From the NCBI GenBank assembly GCA_030762935.1, contig CM060886.1, forward strand, positions 32,163,509 to 32,227,508: a DNA stretch of 64,000 bases. Reading direction: 5' to 3'. The number at the start of each line of letters is the position of its first letter. The stretch's first letter is position 1. The notes beneath the pieces were generated by a model. It was given only the letters and a program-made list of their open reading frames with translations, was not told where the DNA came from and made no database searches. A program made the translations under genes and the position numbers. This DNA is from Hymenopus coronatus. Taxonomy: Eukaryota; Arthropoda; Insecta; Mantodea; Hymenopodidae. Below, piece by piece: positions 43,215 through 53,659 of the stretch.

Positions 43215-44774
43215 TATGTTACAAAAATACGGGGCATAATTTCAGGTATGTATTTCCCACGTGAAGAAAATCAAAATAGTTCATTATAAAATGTGTCCGG
43301 AAATGCTTCATTTCCGAGTTATGGCCTTTACAACATTGAAAGTCCCACCTGTAGACAATCAAAATAGTTCATGTCCGGAAATTCTTCATTTCCGAGTTAT
43401 GGCCTTCACAACATTGGAACTCACTGGAACGTTTTTCTTTCTGCAGGTCTTTGCCGTCAAAGGAGACATTAGGAGGGCGCTATGTTAGATCATTCTGAGG
43501 AAGGTTGCATTCAGTGTTCTTTAGGCGTTAAGACTGTGCGACATGTATTCAAATCAAGAGCTGGCAGAGATACACTTCAAGTACGGTAAGGCCGACGGCA
43601 ATGCTGCGCTGGCTCGTCGTTTATACCAGGAGAGGTACCCACAGCGAATGTCCAGGCCGGAAGACATTTGTACGTCTCCATTCCCGTCTATGCGAGTATG
43701 GAACATTCACCTCTCCTGGTTTGGGAAGGGGACGACCAAGATCTACAACTCCAGAAGTGCAGGAGGAGATTCTGGAGGCTGTGGACAGGACTCCTATCAG
43801 CACACGACGGTTTACGTTGCAAGTCAATGTTCCTCATACGACTGTCTGGAGACTGTTGAACGAGTATCAATTGTATCCTTATCATTTGCAACGTGTACAG
43901 GCCCTGTCACCAGCGGATTACCCTGCACGAGTTAGGTTCTGTCAGTGGTTCTTGCAGCAGTGTGGTGTAAATCCGAACTTTTCTGCCGTCGTATTATTTA
44001 CAGATGAAGCACAGTTCACAAGAGATGGCATTACAAATTTCCACAATCAGCATGTATGGTCGCATGAAAACCCACGTGCAACTGTTGTATCTCATCACCA
44101 GGTGCGGTTCTCCCTCAACATGTGGGCCGGTATCATTGGTGATCGATTAGTTGGACCCCATGTACTTGTAAACAGACTTACGGGGCAGGCGTACACAAAT
44201 TTCCTGGAAAACACCATACCTGACGTTTTCGAAGACACTCCACTGATCAATCATCAACACATTCACTTCTTGCATGATGGCGCTCCTGCACACTTCAGTC
44301 TTACGGCTCGCCGGTACTTGGATCGAAGGTTTCCTGATCGATGGATAGGTAGAGGTGGCCCAATAGCTTGGCCTCCACGCTCACCTGATCTGAACCCTCT
44401 CGATTTCTACTTGTGGGGCCATTTAAAATCATTGGTTTATTCGTCTCCGGTGCTGGATTTGGAATCCCTTCGGAATCGAATTGTGGCAAGTTGCGAGGAC
44501 ATACGCAATACTCCTGGAGTTTGGGATCGTGTTCGCAGGTCAATGAGACATCGATGTGAGGTCTGTATTCAAGCAGGAGATGGACATTTTGAACATCTTC
44601 TATAATGACAACAACCTGCGGAAAGAAAAACGTTCCAGTGAGTTTCAATGTTGTGAAGGTCATAACTCGGAAATGAAGCATTTCCGGACACATGATATAA
44701 TGAACCAATTTGATTGTCTACATGTGGGAAATACATACCTAAAATTATGTCCCGTATTTTTGAAACATCCTGTA
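43215..44774 (+). mobile_element. DD41D-type transposon, near-complete
   Basis: TA at 43215-43216 and 44773-44774. Right end in reverse complement CAGGATGTTTCAAAAATACG; left end TGTTACAAAAATACGGGGC with the first bases lost. The inverse is long: TTCCGAGTTATGGCC occurs twice at left (43315 and 43391) and once inverted at right (44660-44674). Body about 1556 bp, with one long transposase gene. Confidence 0.93.
43543..44605 (+). pseudogene. DD41D transposase, one frameshift near the N-terminus
   Basis: The likely start is ATG 43543 (MYSNQELAEIHFKYGKADGN), an N-terminal helix-turn-helix as in insect relatives. Near 43650 the frame slips, and the rest reads on as a 334-codon frame from 43601 without stops. 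A GRGRPRSTTPE hook follows, then the first catalytic block LFTDEAQFTRDG, the second HDGAPAHFS, and the third PRSPDLNPLDFYLWG. By direct count 41 residues separate the second and third Asp. C-terminus HRCEVCIQAGDGHFEHLL. One indel apart from that, the copy looks young. Not capable of making full-length protein as it stands, unless the shift is an assembly error. Confidence 0.92.
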
Positions 44775-45137
44775 TATATAACATAAATTATGTGTTTTAA
44801 CGTGATCTAAACTTTTGTGTGGTAAGTTTATGTCCATCTCTTACGGTTTAGCAGTTATGCGAAATTCCGTAAAATTCATCCAGAATCCAGGAGTCTTCAG
44901 CTTGTCGCATCCTTGGAAGATACCAAACTTAAGTACCACGTTTGGTGTTCAACGGTCTTTTCGTTTTTGTGCTATGCTGTCCAAAGAAACACACACACGC
45001 ACATACACGGACCTTTTTGTAAAATTGCTTTTTCTGGATTCAGGGGACCCAAAACATGTATTTCTAGTGAAATCTTGGTATCGAATTATTGAGTGGAATG
45101 CATTACTATGTCCATAGTACGTGTAGAGACAGTAAAA

Positions 45138-45288
45138 GCACGTCATTTATTCAAGGGAGCTTCAACGTCTGTAAAATCTTGATATATAAATTTTAGTTAG
45201 TGTAAATACTTGCGAATTAGTAATAGAGAAAACACATAAAAATGTAACCTTAGAGGGCATTTGTCTAAAGTTTTCACGGAATATATTC
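45138..45288. other. unassigned short stretch
   Basis: No feature seen. Confidence 0.4.
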
Positions 45289-45395
45289 ATGTTTGCCGAT
45301 ACTATCAGTTTATATTCTACCCAAATGACACATGAAAATATCTTACTTTCTATACAAATGGCAAGTTCTCATATACTTCTTACGCATTTCCTTCA
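45289..45395 (+). pseudogene. jockey-like LINE reverse transcriptase fragment (catalytic box)
   Basis: MFADTISLYSTQMTHENILL then SIQMASSHIL resembles the FADD-T-x-L-Y-S-T ... L-x-x-I-Q block around the reverse transcriptase active site of jockey-clade LINEs. The second Asp of the FADD box is Thr, so it is dead. About 35 codons only. Confidence 0.5.
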
Positions 45396-45556
45396 CACTG
45401 TGGCCACCGCACGAATTCTCGCACGCTCGGCTATCGCAGCTTGTACTCCAATCAAAGTAGTTATAATATCTCCGCAATCACCTCTCGTCCTTATTTTCTT
45501 ATAATGATAATAAACTCACATCTTATAAGTGGTGCTGGAGATGGTGTCCTTTTCGG

Positions 45557-45690
45557 TCTGTCTGTCTGTCTGTCCGTCTGTCCGTCCGTCCGTCCGTCCG
45601 TCCGCCCGCCCCTCCGTCCATCCGTCCGTCCGTCCGTCCGTCCATATCCATCCATCCATCCATCCATCCTGCTTGCCTGCCTACCTACCT
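45557..45690. repeat. tetranucleotide microsatellite (GTCT/GTCC/ATCC)n
   Basis: Runs of GTCT, then GTCC with CGCC variants, then ATCC, ending CTGCCTACCTAC. It sits where the CA/CACGGA tract sits in R1, upstream of a decayed R1 3' end. Confidence 0.95.
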
Positions 45691-45779
45691 ATCTCTCTGG
45701 CCTCTTTTCAAGAAATTTTCCATTCATACTGGAGAGTTCAATGTTCGAAATTTCTCGCCTAGTGTTTCTTGTTCATACG

Positions 45780-45849
45780 GGTTAAATATCGGCATCAGAT
45801 TTTGGGCAGAATGTAATACTTATCACGTGTATGGTAGCAGTAACAAAGT
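45780..45849 (+). mobile_element. decayed R1 3' end
   Basis: AATATCGGCATCAGATTTTG, GGCAGAATGTAATAC, a broken hairpin and AACAAAGTAAAAA. These match the last 70 bases of R1 with many changes. Confidence 0.65.
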
Positions 45850-45854
45850 AAAAA

Positions 45855-46566
45855 TCTGATGTGTTCCATTCACATGACTTTCTCTACTTATTTGTAAACA
45901 TTATTGTTAAAAAGCATACTCTTCTATCTACTTTAAGATAATCGTGATAAACATTATCAGAAATTGTCTTAATTACCAGCTTCCTTGTAAGTAGAAGGAA
46001 AACAAGGGAATACACTACAATGGCCAATTCCACGAAAAAGACGTACATGACTTAAATTGTGTGTTTTGACGTGATCTACATTTTTGGTGTAGTAAGTTTT
46101 TGTCTATCGTTTTGTCTTTTTTGCGCGAAATTAAGCAAAATGCATTTAAAATAAAGAGGTCTTTAGAGCCATTTCCCGGAAAATTCAAGATATACATTTT
46201 ATTTGCCGTATCTTTAATATACGGTTTTAATCAAAATCGTTATAGTCATTTTTCAGAAAATCAAAATTTGTTGCATGTAAAGTGTAGTTTGGGGTGGGAG
46301 GATTTTTTCTCAGAATCTTCATGTCGTATTCCTTCAAGATACTAAACTTAAATACCAAGTTTGGTATTTTACCAATTTTTCGTTTTTGAGTTAACGTGTT
46401 CATAGACATACGGACACACATACACACGGACCTTTTGCTGAAAATACCTTTTGGAAACAGGAAACCCTAAAACGTGTATTTCCGGTGAAGTCTCGGTATA
46501 GAATTCTTTATTGGGATGCTGTACCTTCTCTATACACTATGTACATATACGTTTAGAGAAACTAAA
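45855..46566 (+). mobile_element. R1 copy in tandem, internally deleted
   Basis: TCTGATGTGTTCCATTCACA directly follows AAAGTAAAAA of the previous R1 end. A deletion of about 130 bp joins GGGAATACACTACAATGG. The 3' end is TTTAGAGAAACT. Confidence 0.92.
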
Positions 46567-46569
46567 AAT

Positions 46570-47286
46570 GGTACAGGCTGTCAGTTATGGCCGCCAAACA
46601 TGCATCAGCCTAGAGAAAGATTCTATTAGAATAAAAGCCCTAGAAATGAGATTTCTCAGAGTGAGTGGGGGGGGGGGAATTCCACAGGTGGACAGCTGCA
46701 AATACTTGGGAGTTTACTTGGCGAGTAACGCTGGATGGGACGAGCAGGTAAATTCGGTATATAATAAAGCGTGGAAAACACTGCACTTCTTAATGAGGAT
46801 TTTAAAAAAAGGGAGTGCAAAGCCCAGGGAAATCGCGTACAAGTCCTTAGTGCGGCCGGTCATAGAATTTGGAGTAACTTGTTGGGACCCGTATAGAGTA
46901 AATCAAATTGATTCGTTAGAAAAGATCCAGAAAAGGGCTATAAAATTCATAAAAAGGGGTAAATATTTTGGGCCTCCAAACGCTGAGGAAATAAAATGGG
47001 AGCCGTTGAAAGTTAGGCGTGAGAAACAGAGGTTGTGCGCTTTATTTAAAGCTTACCTGGCTTAAACGCATGGGAGGACGTTACTGAAAAACTGGAAAAC
47101 CCAACTTACTATGCACGAAACGATCATCCGTTCAAAATTAAGGGTAGAAGATACAGAACTGACGTGGGAAAGTTCTCCTTTGTAAATAGAACAATACAAA
47201 ACTGGAATGAATTACCTGGAACAGCCTTTCGGGGTTGTCCCCTGTCTCTGAAGAAATTTAGGAAAAATCTTGATTTTAATGTTGAA
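46570..47286 (+). pseudogene. LINE reverse transcriptase C-terminal pseudogene
   Basis: After a poly-G run at 46667-46677 comes SCKYLGVYLASNAGWDEQV, then AYKSLVRPVIEFGVTCWDPY and IDSLEKIQKRAIKFI, the thumb region of CR1/jockey-type LINEs. The frame stops at 47065, and the end continues in another frame with NRTIQNWNELPGTAF and FRKNLDF, the usual C-terminus. Upstream of the G run lies IRIKALEMRFLRVSGG, which resembles the RI-A-EMRFLR block of a different LINE group. A chimera or template switch is possible (inference). No catalytic box is present. Confidence 0.85.
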
Positions 47287-47555
47287 TAATTTTTGTAAAT
47301 ATTCCTTAAATGAAATGCTTGTGATTTCATATATTTGTAAATACAAATGTTAAATTGGTTGGTGATTCTAATTATGAAATTAATTAATCTGAATTGAGAG
47401 AAAAATTAATGTTTTCATATTTGTGTAAATAACTATTATATCTAGCCTACAAAGCCATAAACTGGCAGCTGTGATTTATTGTTTATATATCTTGTGTACA
47501 TATATAACTCTGCCACCGGGTGATACCCACTTGCAGAGAAATAAATACATATATA
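46570..47555 (+). mobile_element. LINE 3' end, possibly chimeric
   Basis: The coding part (46570-47286) is followed by a 3' end with CTGCCACCGGGTGATACCCA and AAATAAATACATATATAC, a tail-like A-rich run. Only the C-terminal part of a reverse transcriptase is present, as usual for a 5'-truncated LINE. Confidence 0.8.
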
Positions 47556-47826
47556 CATTAAGTATTGTATAGAAATGGGTGCAGCAATAAGAAACATATT
47601 GAATAGATCTTATGGCTGTAAAGCATAACACCACTAAAGAATATCGGTTAAAACACCCACAAAGAAAGCCACAAAGGAGAACCCAGAAACAAGAATTTTA
47701 TCACTCGTATAAAGAACGACGTTCTTGAAAGACCACATAAAGATGGAAAACTGGAATGCAAGTCATAAACTGAAGAAATATTTTGTACCCTGAATGTATT
47801 TTCACAATTTATTTATGTTAGTGTAA
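47556..47826. other. unassigned short stretch
   Basis: No feature seen. Confidence 0.4.
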
Positions 47827-47827
47827 C

Positions 47828-47990
47828 TTTAAAAACCATATGTGTTACATTCACATGACTTTCTCCAACTTCTACCATTGATTAGTGGCTAGACAAACTG
47901 TCCTTAAGACAAGCTATTTTCTGTATACTTCATTTTGATTGAGACAACCATTTGCAGAAATATCTACATTGCATGTTTTGTTATAGCTAC
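47828..47990 (+). mobile_element. R1 5' fragment, diverged
   Basis: ATATGTGTTACATTCACATG then ACTTTCTCCAACTTC and GCAGAAATATC: the first 160 bases of R1 with many substitutions. Confidence 0.7.
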
Positions 47991-48289
47991 AAAGACAATG
48001 GTGATAGCTCAAATGTTTAAGATCTGAATGCTATAACATCCTGGCGTTAACATTTCGTAATGTTTCAATGCAATCTTGTGAGAAGCAGAAAGTAATTAAA
48101 ATGCTATTTTTACAATGAAAATATAATGTTTTGAAAATATAAATTAATTATAAGCTGTAAACGGAATTAAACATAGAACTTCAAAACAAAGATCTTGTAT
48201 TGATCAAATTAAAGCCGATATTTCGGCAATAGCTTATGACACAAAAATGCTATTTAGATTATATACATATATATATTTAATATCTATCT
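47991..48289. other. unassigned stretch
   Basis: No feature seen. Confidence 0.4.
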
Positions 48290-48425
48290 ATCCATGCAGC
48301 TTAAAATTACTTACCTATATTCGTGTTCTTAAGATAACGGAAATGTTGAAAAAAGCATTATCCGGGTTACTCACCCTAAGCGGGAATTGAATTCAGGACC
48401 TGTTGAATGTGAGGTAAACTTCTAC
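48290..48425 (-). mobile_element. SINE-E fragment (-)
   Basis: Reverse complement has CTCACATTCAACAGGTCCTG, AATTCAATTCCCGCTTAGGG and TTAAGCTGC, matching 22500-22660. Decayed tRNA head and no tail. Confidence 0.7.
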
Positions 48426-48484
48426 TCCTAAATTGCCGAAGCAGACTCGAATAAATTGTGCGTTTTAAAGATATCTGTATTTTT

Positions 48485-49324
48485 ACTTTCGCTACACGTA
48501 CTATGTACATAGTGTATAGAGAAGGTATTGCACTCCACCCAAAAATTCGATACCGAGATTTCACCGGAAATATATTTAGGATCCCCTACACCCAAAAAAA
48601 GTATTTTCAGAAAAAAATTCCGCGTGTGTGTGTGTGTGTCCGTGTGTCTGTGTGGGTAAAATACCAAACTTGGTATTTAAGTTTAATATCTTCCAGGGAT
48701 GCGACACGAAGACTTTGAGAAAAATTCCCCCATCCCAAACCACCCTTTACAGGAACTTTTTTCGAAATTTTTGATTTTCTCAAAAATGGCTCTAACGATT
48801 TTGATTAAAATTTTGCATATTAAAGATATTTACCTGACAAATAAGATGTATATTTATAATTTTCTGGGAATAGCCTCTGAAGAGTAGTTTATTCTGGATG
48901 AATTTTACTGAATTTTGAATAACTGCTAAACCGTAAGAGATGGACAATAACTTACTACACAAAAAATGTAGAGCACGTTAAAACACACAATTTATGTCAT
49001 ATACATTTTTTTCGTGAGTTCGTCGTTTTTGAGACATTCCTTATTTTTGGTTTCTGCAATGAAAAACTTGTACTTTTCTCATACAGGAACTTGTCAACTC
49101 CTATCCATATAAAAAAAGGAATTTCATTGACATAGCAACCAACTTTTGACTATCATTTTTACCTATGGTAGTCCCTTATTTCTCTCCTACTTATTAGGAA
49201 ACAAGTAATAAGACTATTTCTGCTCATTTTTTCTGATTAACATAAAGTAAATAGAAGTATAAGCTTTTTAAGAATAATTTGTTTGCAGGGATATAGAGAA
49301 AGTTTTGTGAATGGTACTCATCAG
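48485..49324 (-). mobile_element. R1 copy (-), complete
   Basis: ACTTTCGCTACACGTACTAT at left, then the hairpin; TCATCAGA at right. Short deletion between CTGTGTGGGTAAAATACC (the CGAAAAGTCGG part is lost). Another R1 start follows directly. Confidence 0.95.
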
Positions 49325-49332
49325 ATTTTTAT

Positions 49333-49505
49333 TACTTTCGCTACACGTAATATGTTCATAATGTATAGTAAATGTACTGTAATGCACCCTAAAATTCGAT
49401 ACCGAAATTTCACCGGAAATACATGTTTTTGGTCCCCCTAAATACAAAAAAAAAAAATTTTAGAAAAAAGGACAGTGTGTTTGTGTGTGTATGGAAAATA
49501 GCATG
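49333..49505 (-). mobile_element. R1 3'-end fragment (-), in tandem
   Basis: ACTTTCGCTACACGTAATAT, CCGAAATTTCACCGGAAATA and a GT tract. Joined to the previous copy as CATCAGATTTTTATT/ACTTTCG. Shares the CGCTACACG variant with that copy, so the two may be related by duplication. Confidence 0.88.
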
Positions 49506-49819
49506 CCGCAAATGAACATATTTGAAAAGAAATCTTATCTTATGAATTCAGTAGACTGACTATCTCTTCGCTCTTAGAAAGTTCTTGCGGTAATAAATTA
49601 AAATTGGTAATGTTCATACAGCTAACCGAAGCATTACCACAACAAATCCGAATGTAAAATATGTTGAAATAAATGTATTGTTGAAGCAGATGGAGCGAGG
49701 CAACTTTACTGCCAACGCCAGGTAAGCCAGCAGCGAAAAGCATCTACTAGTCCTACCAACCGCTAATCTGCTACACGGCAACCCTACCGCTTCAAACTAG
49801 AGTATATTTGTTAAGTAAA
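49506..49819. other. unassigned stretch
   Basis: No feature seen. Confidence 0.4.
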
Positions 49820-51132
49820 TACTAGGACCGGCTGATAAGTCCCGGAACTCACACAGATATGGCACCACTAGGCCAGTTAGACGGTAGTTTAACTCTAGAC
49901 TAGCTTGTATTCATCGTTACAGGTCAATAGCTTATTTAGTTTTTGGATGACAGCATTTTAAACAAGACAACTTTAGAGTTTTCACCAAAATGGAGGATTT
50001 GGAAAAATGAACAGTGATTAAATACTAGCATCTGAAAGGCTTAACACCTAAAGAAATCAAGGAGGAAATGAACAACACATTGAAAGACTCTGCCCCTCCA
50101 TTTTCGATGATTAAACGGTGGGTTGCAGAGTTTAAAATGGAACGTATGAGCACTAGTGATGAGCCTCGCTCTGGACTCTCTGTAGAAGTGACAGCTCCAG
50201 AGATCATTGAAAAAATTCATCGTTTAGTACTGGAAGACCGCAGATTAAAGTTGTTTGGGATAGCAGAGGCTGTAAGCATATCAAAAGAACGTGCGGGTAA
50301 TATTTTAAGTAATTTCTTGGGCTTTCACAAGGTCTGTGCAAGATGGGTGCCACATTTGTTGACACCTGATCAAAAGTTGCAAAGAAAAACTGCTTCTGTT
50401 AAGAATGTGGAGCTCTACCGTAAAAGTCCCAGTGAATTTTTGAGACGACTTACTACCATGGATGAAACTTGAATACATCATTGCACTCGAGAAAGTAAAT
50501 CACAGTCAAAACAGTGGATTGCGCCAGGTGAACCAACTCCAAAAAAGGCAAAGTCAATTTTGTCAGCTAACAAGTTTATGGCGAGCTATTTCTGGGATGC
50601 ATTGGGAATTATTTTAATTGATTACTTGGAAAAGGGTAAAAGTATCACTGGTGACCACTAAGAAAGCTTACTGCAACGTTTGAGTGATGAAGTGAAAAGC
50701 AAAAGACCTCATTTAGTAAAAAAAGAGAGAGAGATAGAGAGAGAGAAGAAATATTGTTTCATCACGACAATGCTCTGGTCCATCGTTCAGTCTTTGATTG
50801 CAATGGAAAACATGTGCGAATTAAAGTTACAATTGCTTGAACATCCACCCTATTCGCCAGATCTAGCACCCAGTGACTACCACCTGTTCCCATACCTCAA
50901 AAAAATTCTTGGAGGATGAAGATTTCACAGCAACGACGAAATCATTGATGCGGTAAACAGCTATTTTGAGGACCTTGATAAATCTCACTACAGAGATGGT
51001 TTAATTAAATTAGAAAACTGATATGACAAATGTATTAGCCTTTCTGGAGATTATGTTGAGAAATAAAGCAAAAACATTTTTTTAAATGCTGTTTTAATTG
51101 AGAGGCCCGGGGCTTATCAGTTGACCCTAGTA
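49820..51132 (+). mobile_element. mariner element, full length
   Basis: TA at 49820-49821 and 51131-51132; 1309-bp body. Left end CTAGGACCGGCTGATAAGTC; right end in reverse complement CTAGGGTCAACTGATAAGCC. Same family as 12096-14120. Confidence 0.95.
49990..51066 (+). pseudogene. mariner transposase pseudogene
   Basis: The start matches the 12273 copy. The helix-turn-helix part reads LTPKEIKEEMNN ... IKRWVAEFKMERMS, then SISKERAGNILS and ARWVPHLL. The first catalytic block reads TTMDET followed by a stop where Trp is expected (TGG to TGA). The second block is shifted out of frame (HHDN near 50761), with GAGA-type low-complexity sequence before it. The third block is intact: HPPYSPDLAPSDYHLFPYL. 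C-terminus LSGDYVEK. About 345 codons in an intact relative; here it is broken by stops and indels. Confidence 0.92.
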
Positions 51133-52305
51133 TTCAATAAAATCACAGGCTATGGCTCACAAAAACCAGAGGTTAAATGGATGATATCCAACTGACTGGT
51201 TGTGTTACTATAAAAATAACTAGAGAGGGAGAAATGAGCATGTTTAACAAGTGACTGAGTTCGCTTGCGAAATAAATTACCTCAGGTTGTTCGACATGAG
51301 TAAATGTGCTTGCTGGTGGAACTTGGGAAGTTTACACGCGGACCATGTCGGATTTACGGCCACCTGTTTGGGAACAAAGGAGTATCCTGTTGAACATGAA
51401 AGCAAACAATAGAAATACTGCACCGGGCGAGGGTATTTTGGCTACATCTCTTAATTATCCGCTGCAACATGAGCAGCCACTGACAGTGTTTCATCAGGCT
51501 GTTTTCATTTGTTTTTATGAATATCCTGTTACCCATTTTCACCTTCTTATGTTTCTCGTTTACATATTTCTGTGCATTTGTTTATCTTAGATAAAAACAG
51601 AAGCACTTGCTACTGCCAGTAGTCCATGTGACACAGTTTGCTAGCGTTTCCCAAATCAAAAACAAAATCGCATCCTGTTGGAGCGAAAATACTTGCTTGA
51701 AGTTACCATTTGAAATAGTTTCTCTACTTAAGGTGGATAAACATACTATAATACACGCCAGAACCCGATTGTTCCTGTGGAACTACAACTCACAAAATAT
51801 GATGTAAATTTGTCAATTCTTTTACCAAACTTAAAGAATGAGAAGAAAATATCACAAATTTTATGAAATATATATTATAAGCCCAAAATATCTTAATAGC
51901 TTAGAACAGCTCATTTCATTAGTTAAAAATATAGGTTTGGTAGATTATTATTTTCCATACCGAACAATGAAATAACAATACAAAAACAACAAAGTGAATG
52001 CCGTTTGTAGATACAATTATTTGAAAGATTTAAACCCAGGAAAAAGAAAAATAAGATACTGTTTAATGTGTTCTTGGTTAATATCGATTACAATATGCCA
52101 CTACATGCATTCTTTCGCGAAAAAGAAATTAGAGGTGTTTATTTTTGCACGTTACGTCACATGGAGAAAATGACATAGGTTGCGGCGCGAACTGAAATCA
52201 AGTGATTCTTCTAGTCTATTCATGGCCCAATGAAGTAACCTGACAGACGCATAATAAATCTATACTCTATACAGAGAAATACATTGCTTGTTAACTTCAT
52301 AGTAA
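51133..52305. other. unassigned stretch
   Basis: About 1.2 kb. The frame 51306-51590 shows no recognised domain. No repeat landmarks seen. Confidence 0.45.
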
Positions 52306-52309
52306 AAAA

Positions 52310-52612
52310 TCTGTCTTACACTCACATGGCTTTCTCTGGCTCTTCTACAAACTTCTTACATCAGATTCTTCTTCTTTCTGCACCTTGCTAATCGAAATAG
52401 TCATTAGCAGGATGTTTTACTATTTAGTTCCTTATAAGTAGAAAGAAAATAAGGGAATACACTAGGTTAAACCGATGGTCAAACTATTTAAAAGCTGTCG
52501 TTATTCGATTGTCATTACAAATCGCTTCTTTGCTTGGTCAGGAGTAGAACAAAAGAAAAACGACACTTCCTGTCTGAGAAAAGTATAAGTACTCACAACT
52601 GAAACCTTCCAG
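52310..52612 (+). mobile_element. R1 5' fragment, subfamily B
   Basis: Starts TCTGTCTTACACTCACATGG, has AATAAGGGAATACACTAGG, TCAGGAGTAGAACAAAAG and CACTTCCTGTCTGAG. Ends where the element is truncated after ACTGAAACC. Confidence 0.9.
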
Positions 52613-52712
52613 TAGAAACACCAGATGGTATCTACAGCAATCAGTGTTGCCAAGGCTCAAAATATAAATAGCGACCCTGGTATATACCCATTAAATGCCA
52701 TTATTCTCCAAT

Positions 52713-52729
52713 TTGGACCACTGGTCCAA
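52713..52729. repeat. 8-bp perfect palindrome
   Basis: TTGGACCA, one base, TGGTCCAA. A short sequence such as this occurs by chance now and then. Confidence 0.7.
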
Positions 52730-52858
52730 TAGACGTAAATTCACCATTTTGCGTAATATTTCTTACAACACAGAAATGGGTGTTTCGATTATAATAAATT
52801 ACTAGCAGTCACAGTTTACACAAATGCACAATATATTACATATAAGCTCTTAGCTATT

Positions 52859-53659
52859 AATTGAGGGGCTCAGTGCCAGAGGGAGCTATCCCACACATTG
52901 TGAAAAAATGAGATTTTTTTGTTTTTAGACAGCTTCTGCCGTCTCTCATGTCTGTAGAAATATTGGTAACATTAACTGTTTTAGAGTGCCATCTACAGTA
53001 ACTTACAGAAACTGTGTCATTTTCCAAAGTGAGAAAGTTTGTGCCAGATGGGGATATCCCACTATGAAGTTGCCTGCTATTTAAAGAACAATGCCACCAA
53101 ACTTACAGAACTTTAACGATTTTAATAGTATTGTTTATTGTTTTAACTATAGGCCAAGAAATAATGATTTTAGGCCTTAATACGTGAAACAGAATAATAT
53201 GTAAGATTATTATTAAACATTAAGAATATTGTGCAAATAGTTGACATTTTAGGCATTATACTATGCTGCAGATTATTCTGTTTTTCAAAATGGAGGTAAA
53301 TATATAGCTAGTGAAGGAAAGAAACGAATATGCAAGCAAAACATATGGAAAAAGTTGTTGCTAAACGAAAAAGAAACAATGGTGAGGAATATGAATAATA
53401 TCATGTTTAGTTTCTCTCTCTGCATAAGTAAATTTTTAGTAATTAATACGGTTTGCAGTGCTAAATAAATAAAAAAAACTGTTAAATATCACTTTTTTGT
53501 ATTTTTAGGACATTTCGAAATGTGGATCAAATACTGGATTTAAAAAAGTTGTACCTTAATATTACATTTTTCACCAAATTAACAACCCTACTAAAACTCC
53601 TTTTTTCTCAAATTTAGCTATTTGTGGGATAGCTCCCTCTGGCGCTGAGCCCCTCAATT
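52859..53659. mobile_element. inverted-repeat element (MITE-like), 0.8 kb
   Basis: Arms 52859-52896 and 53623-53659 are near-perfect inverses: AATTGAGGGGCTCAGTGCCA then GAGGGAGCTATCCCACA, with one T/C mismatch. An internal partial copy (GTGCCAGATGGGGATATCCC) lies at 53042-53061. No coding frame. I do not recognise the superfamily from the ends, and no clear target duplication is seen. Confidence 0.85.

Larger units (their letters stand above)
42958..45137 (+). mobile_element. R1 copy split by a DD41D transposon
   Basis: Left piece 42958-43214 (CTGCTGTGTTCTATCCACA ... GATCAACTCCACGTAAAA). Right piece 44773-45137 (TATATAACATAAATTATGTG ... CGTGTAGAGACAGTAAAA). A contiguous R1 reads CACGAAAAAAATGTATATAA here, so the transposon landed at the TA of that sequence. 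A deletion removes the CCATGTAAAGGG segment of the right half. Confidence 0.9.

Noticed and set aside
51306..51590. Small membrane protein gene of 94 codons
   Set aside because: A hydrophobic C-terminus is present, but AT-rich DNA often gives this by chance. No homology seen.
52713..52729. Regulatory palindrome
   Set aside because: An 8-bp inverted repeat can occur by chance in a window this long; no context supports a function.
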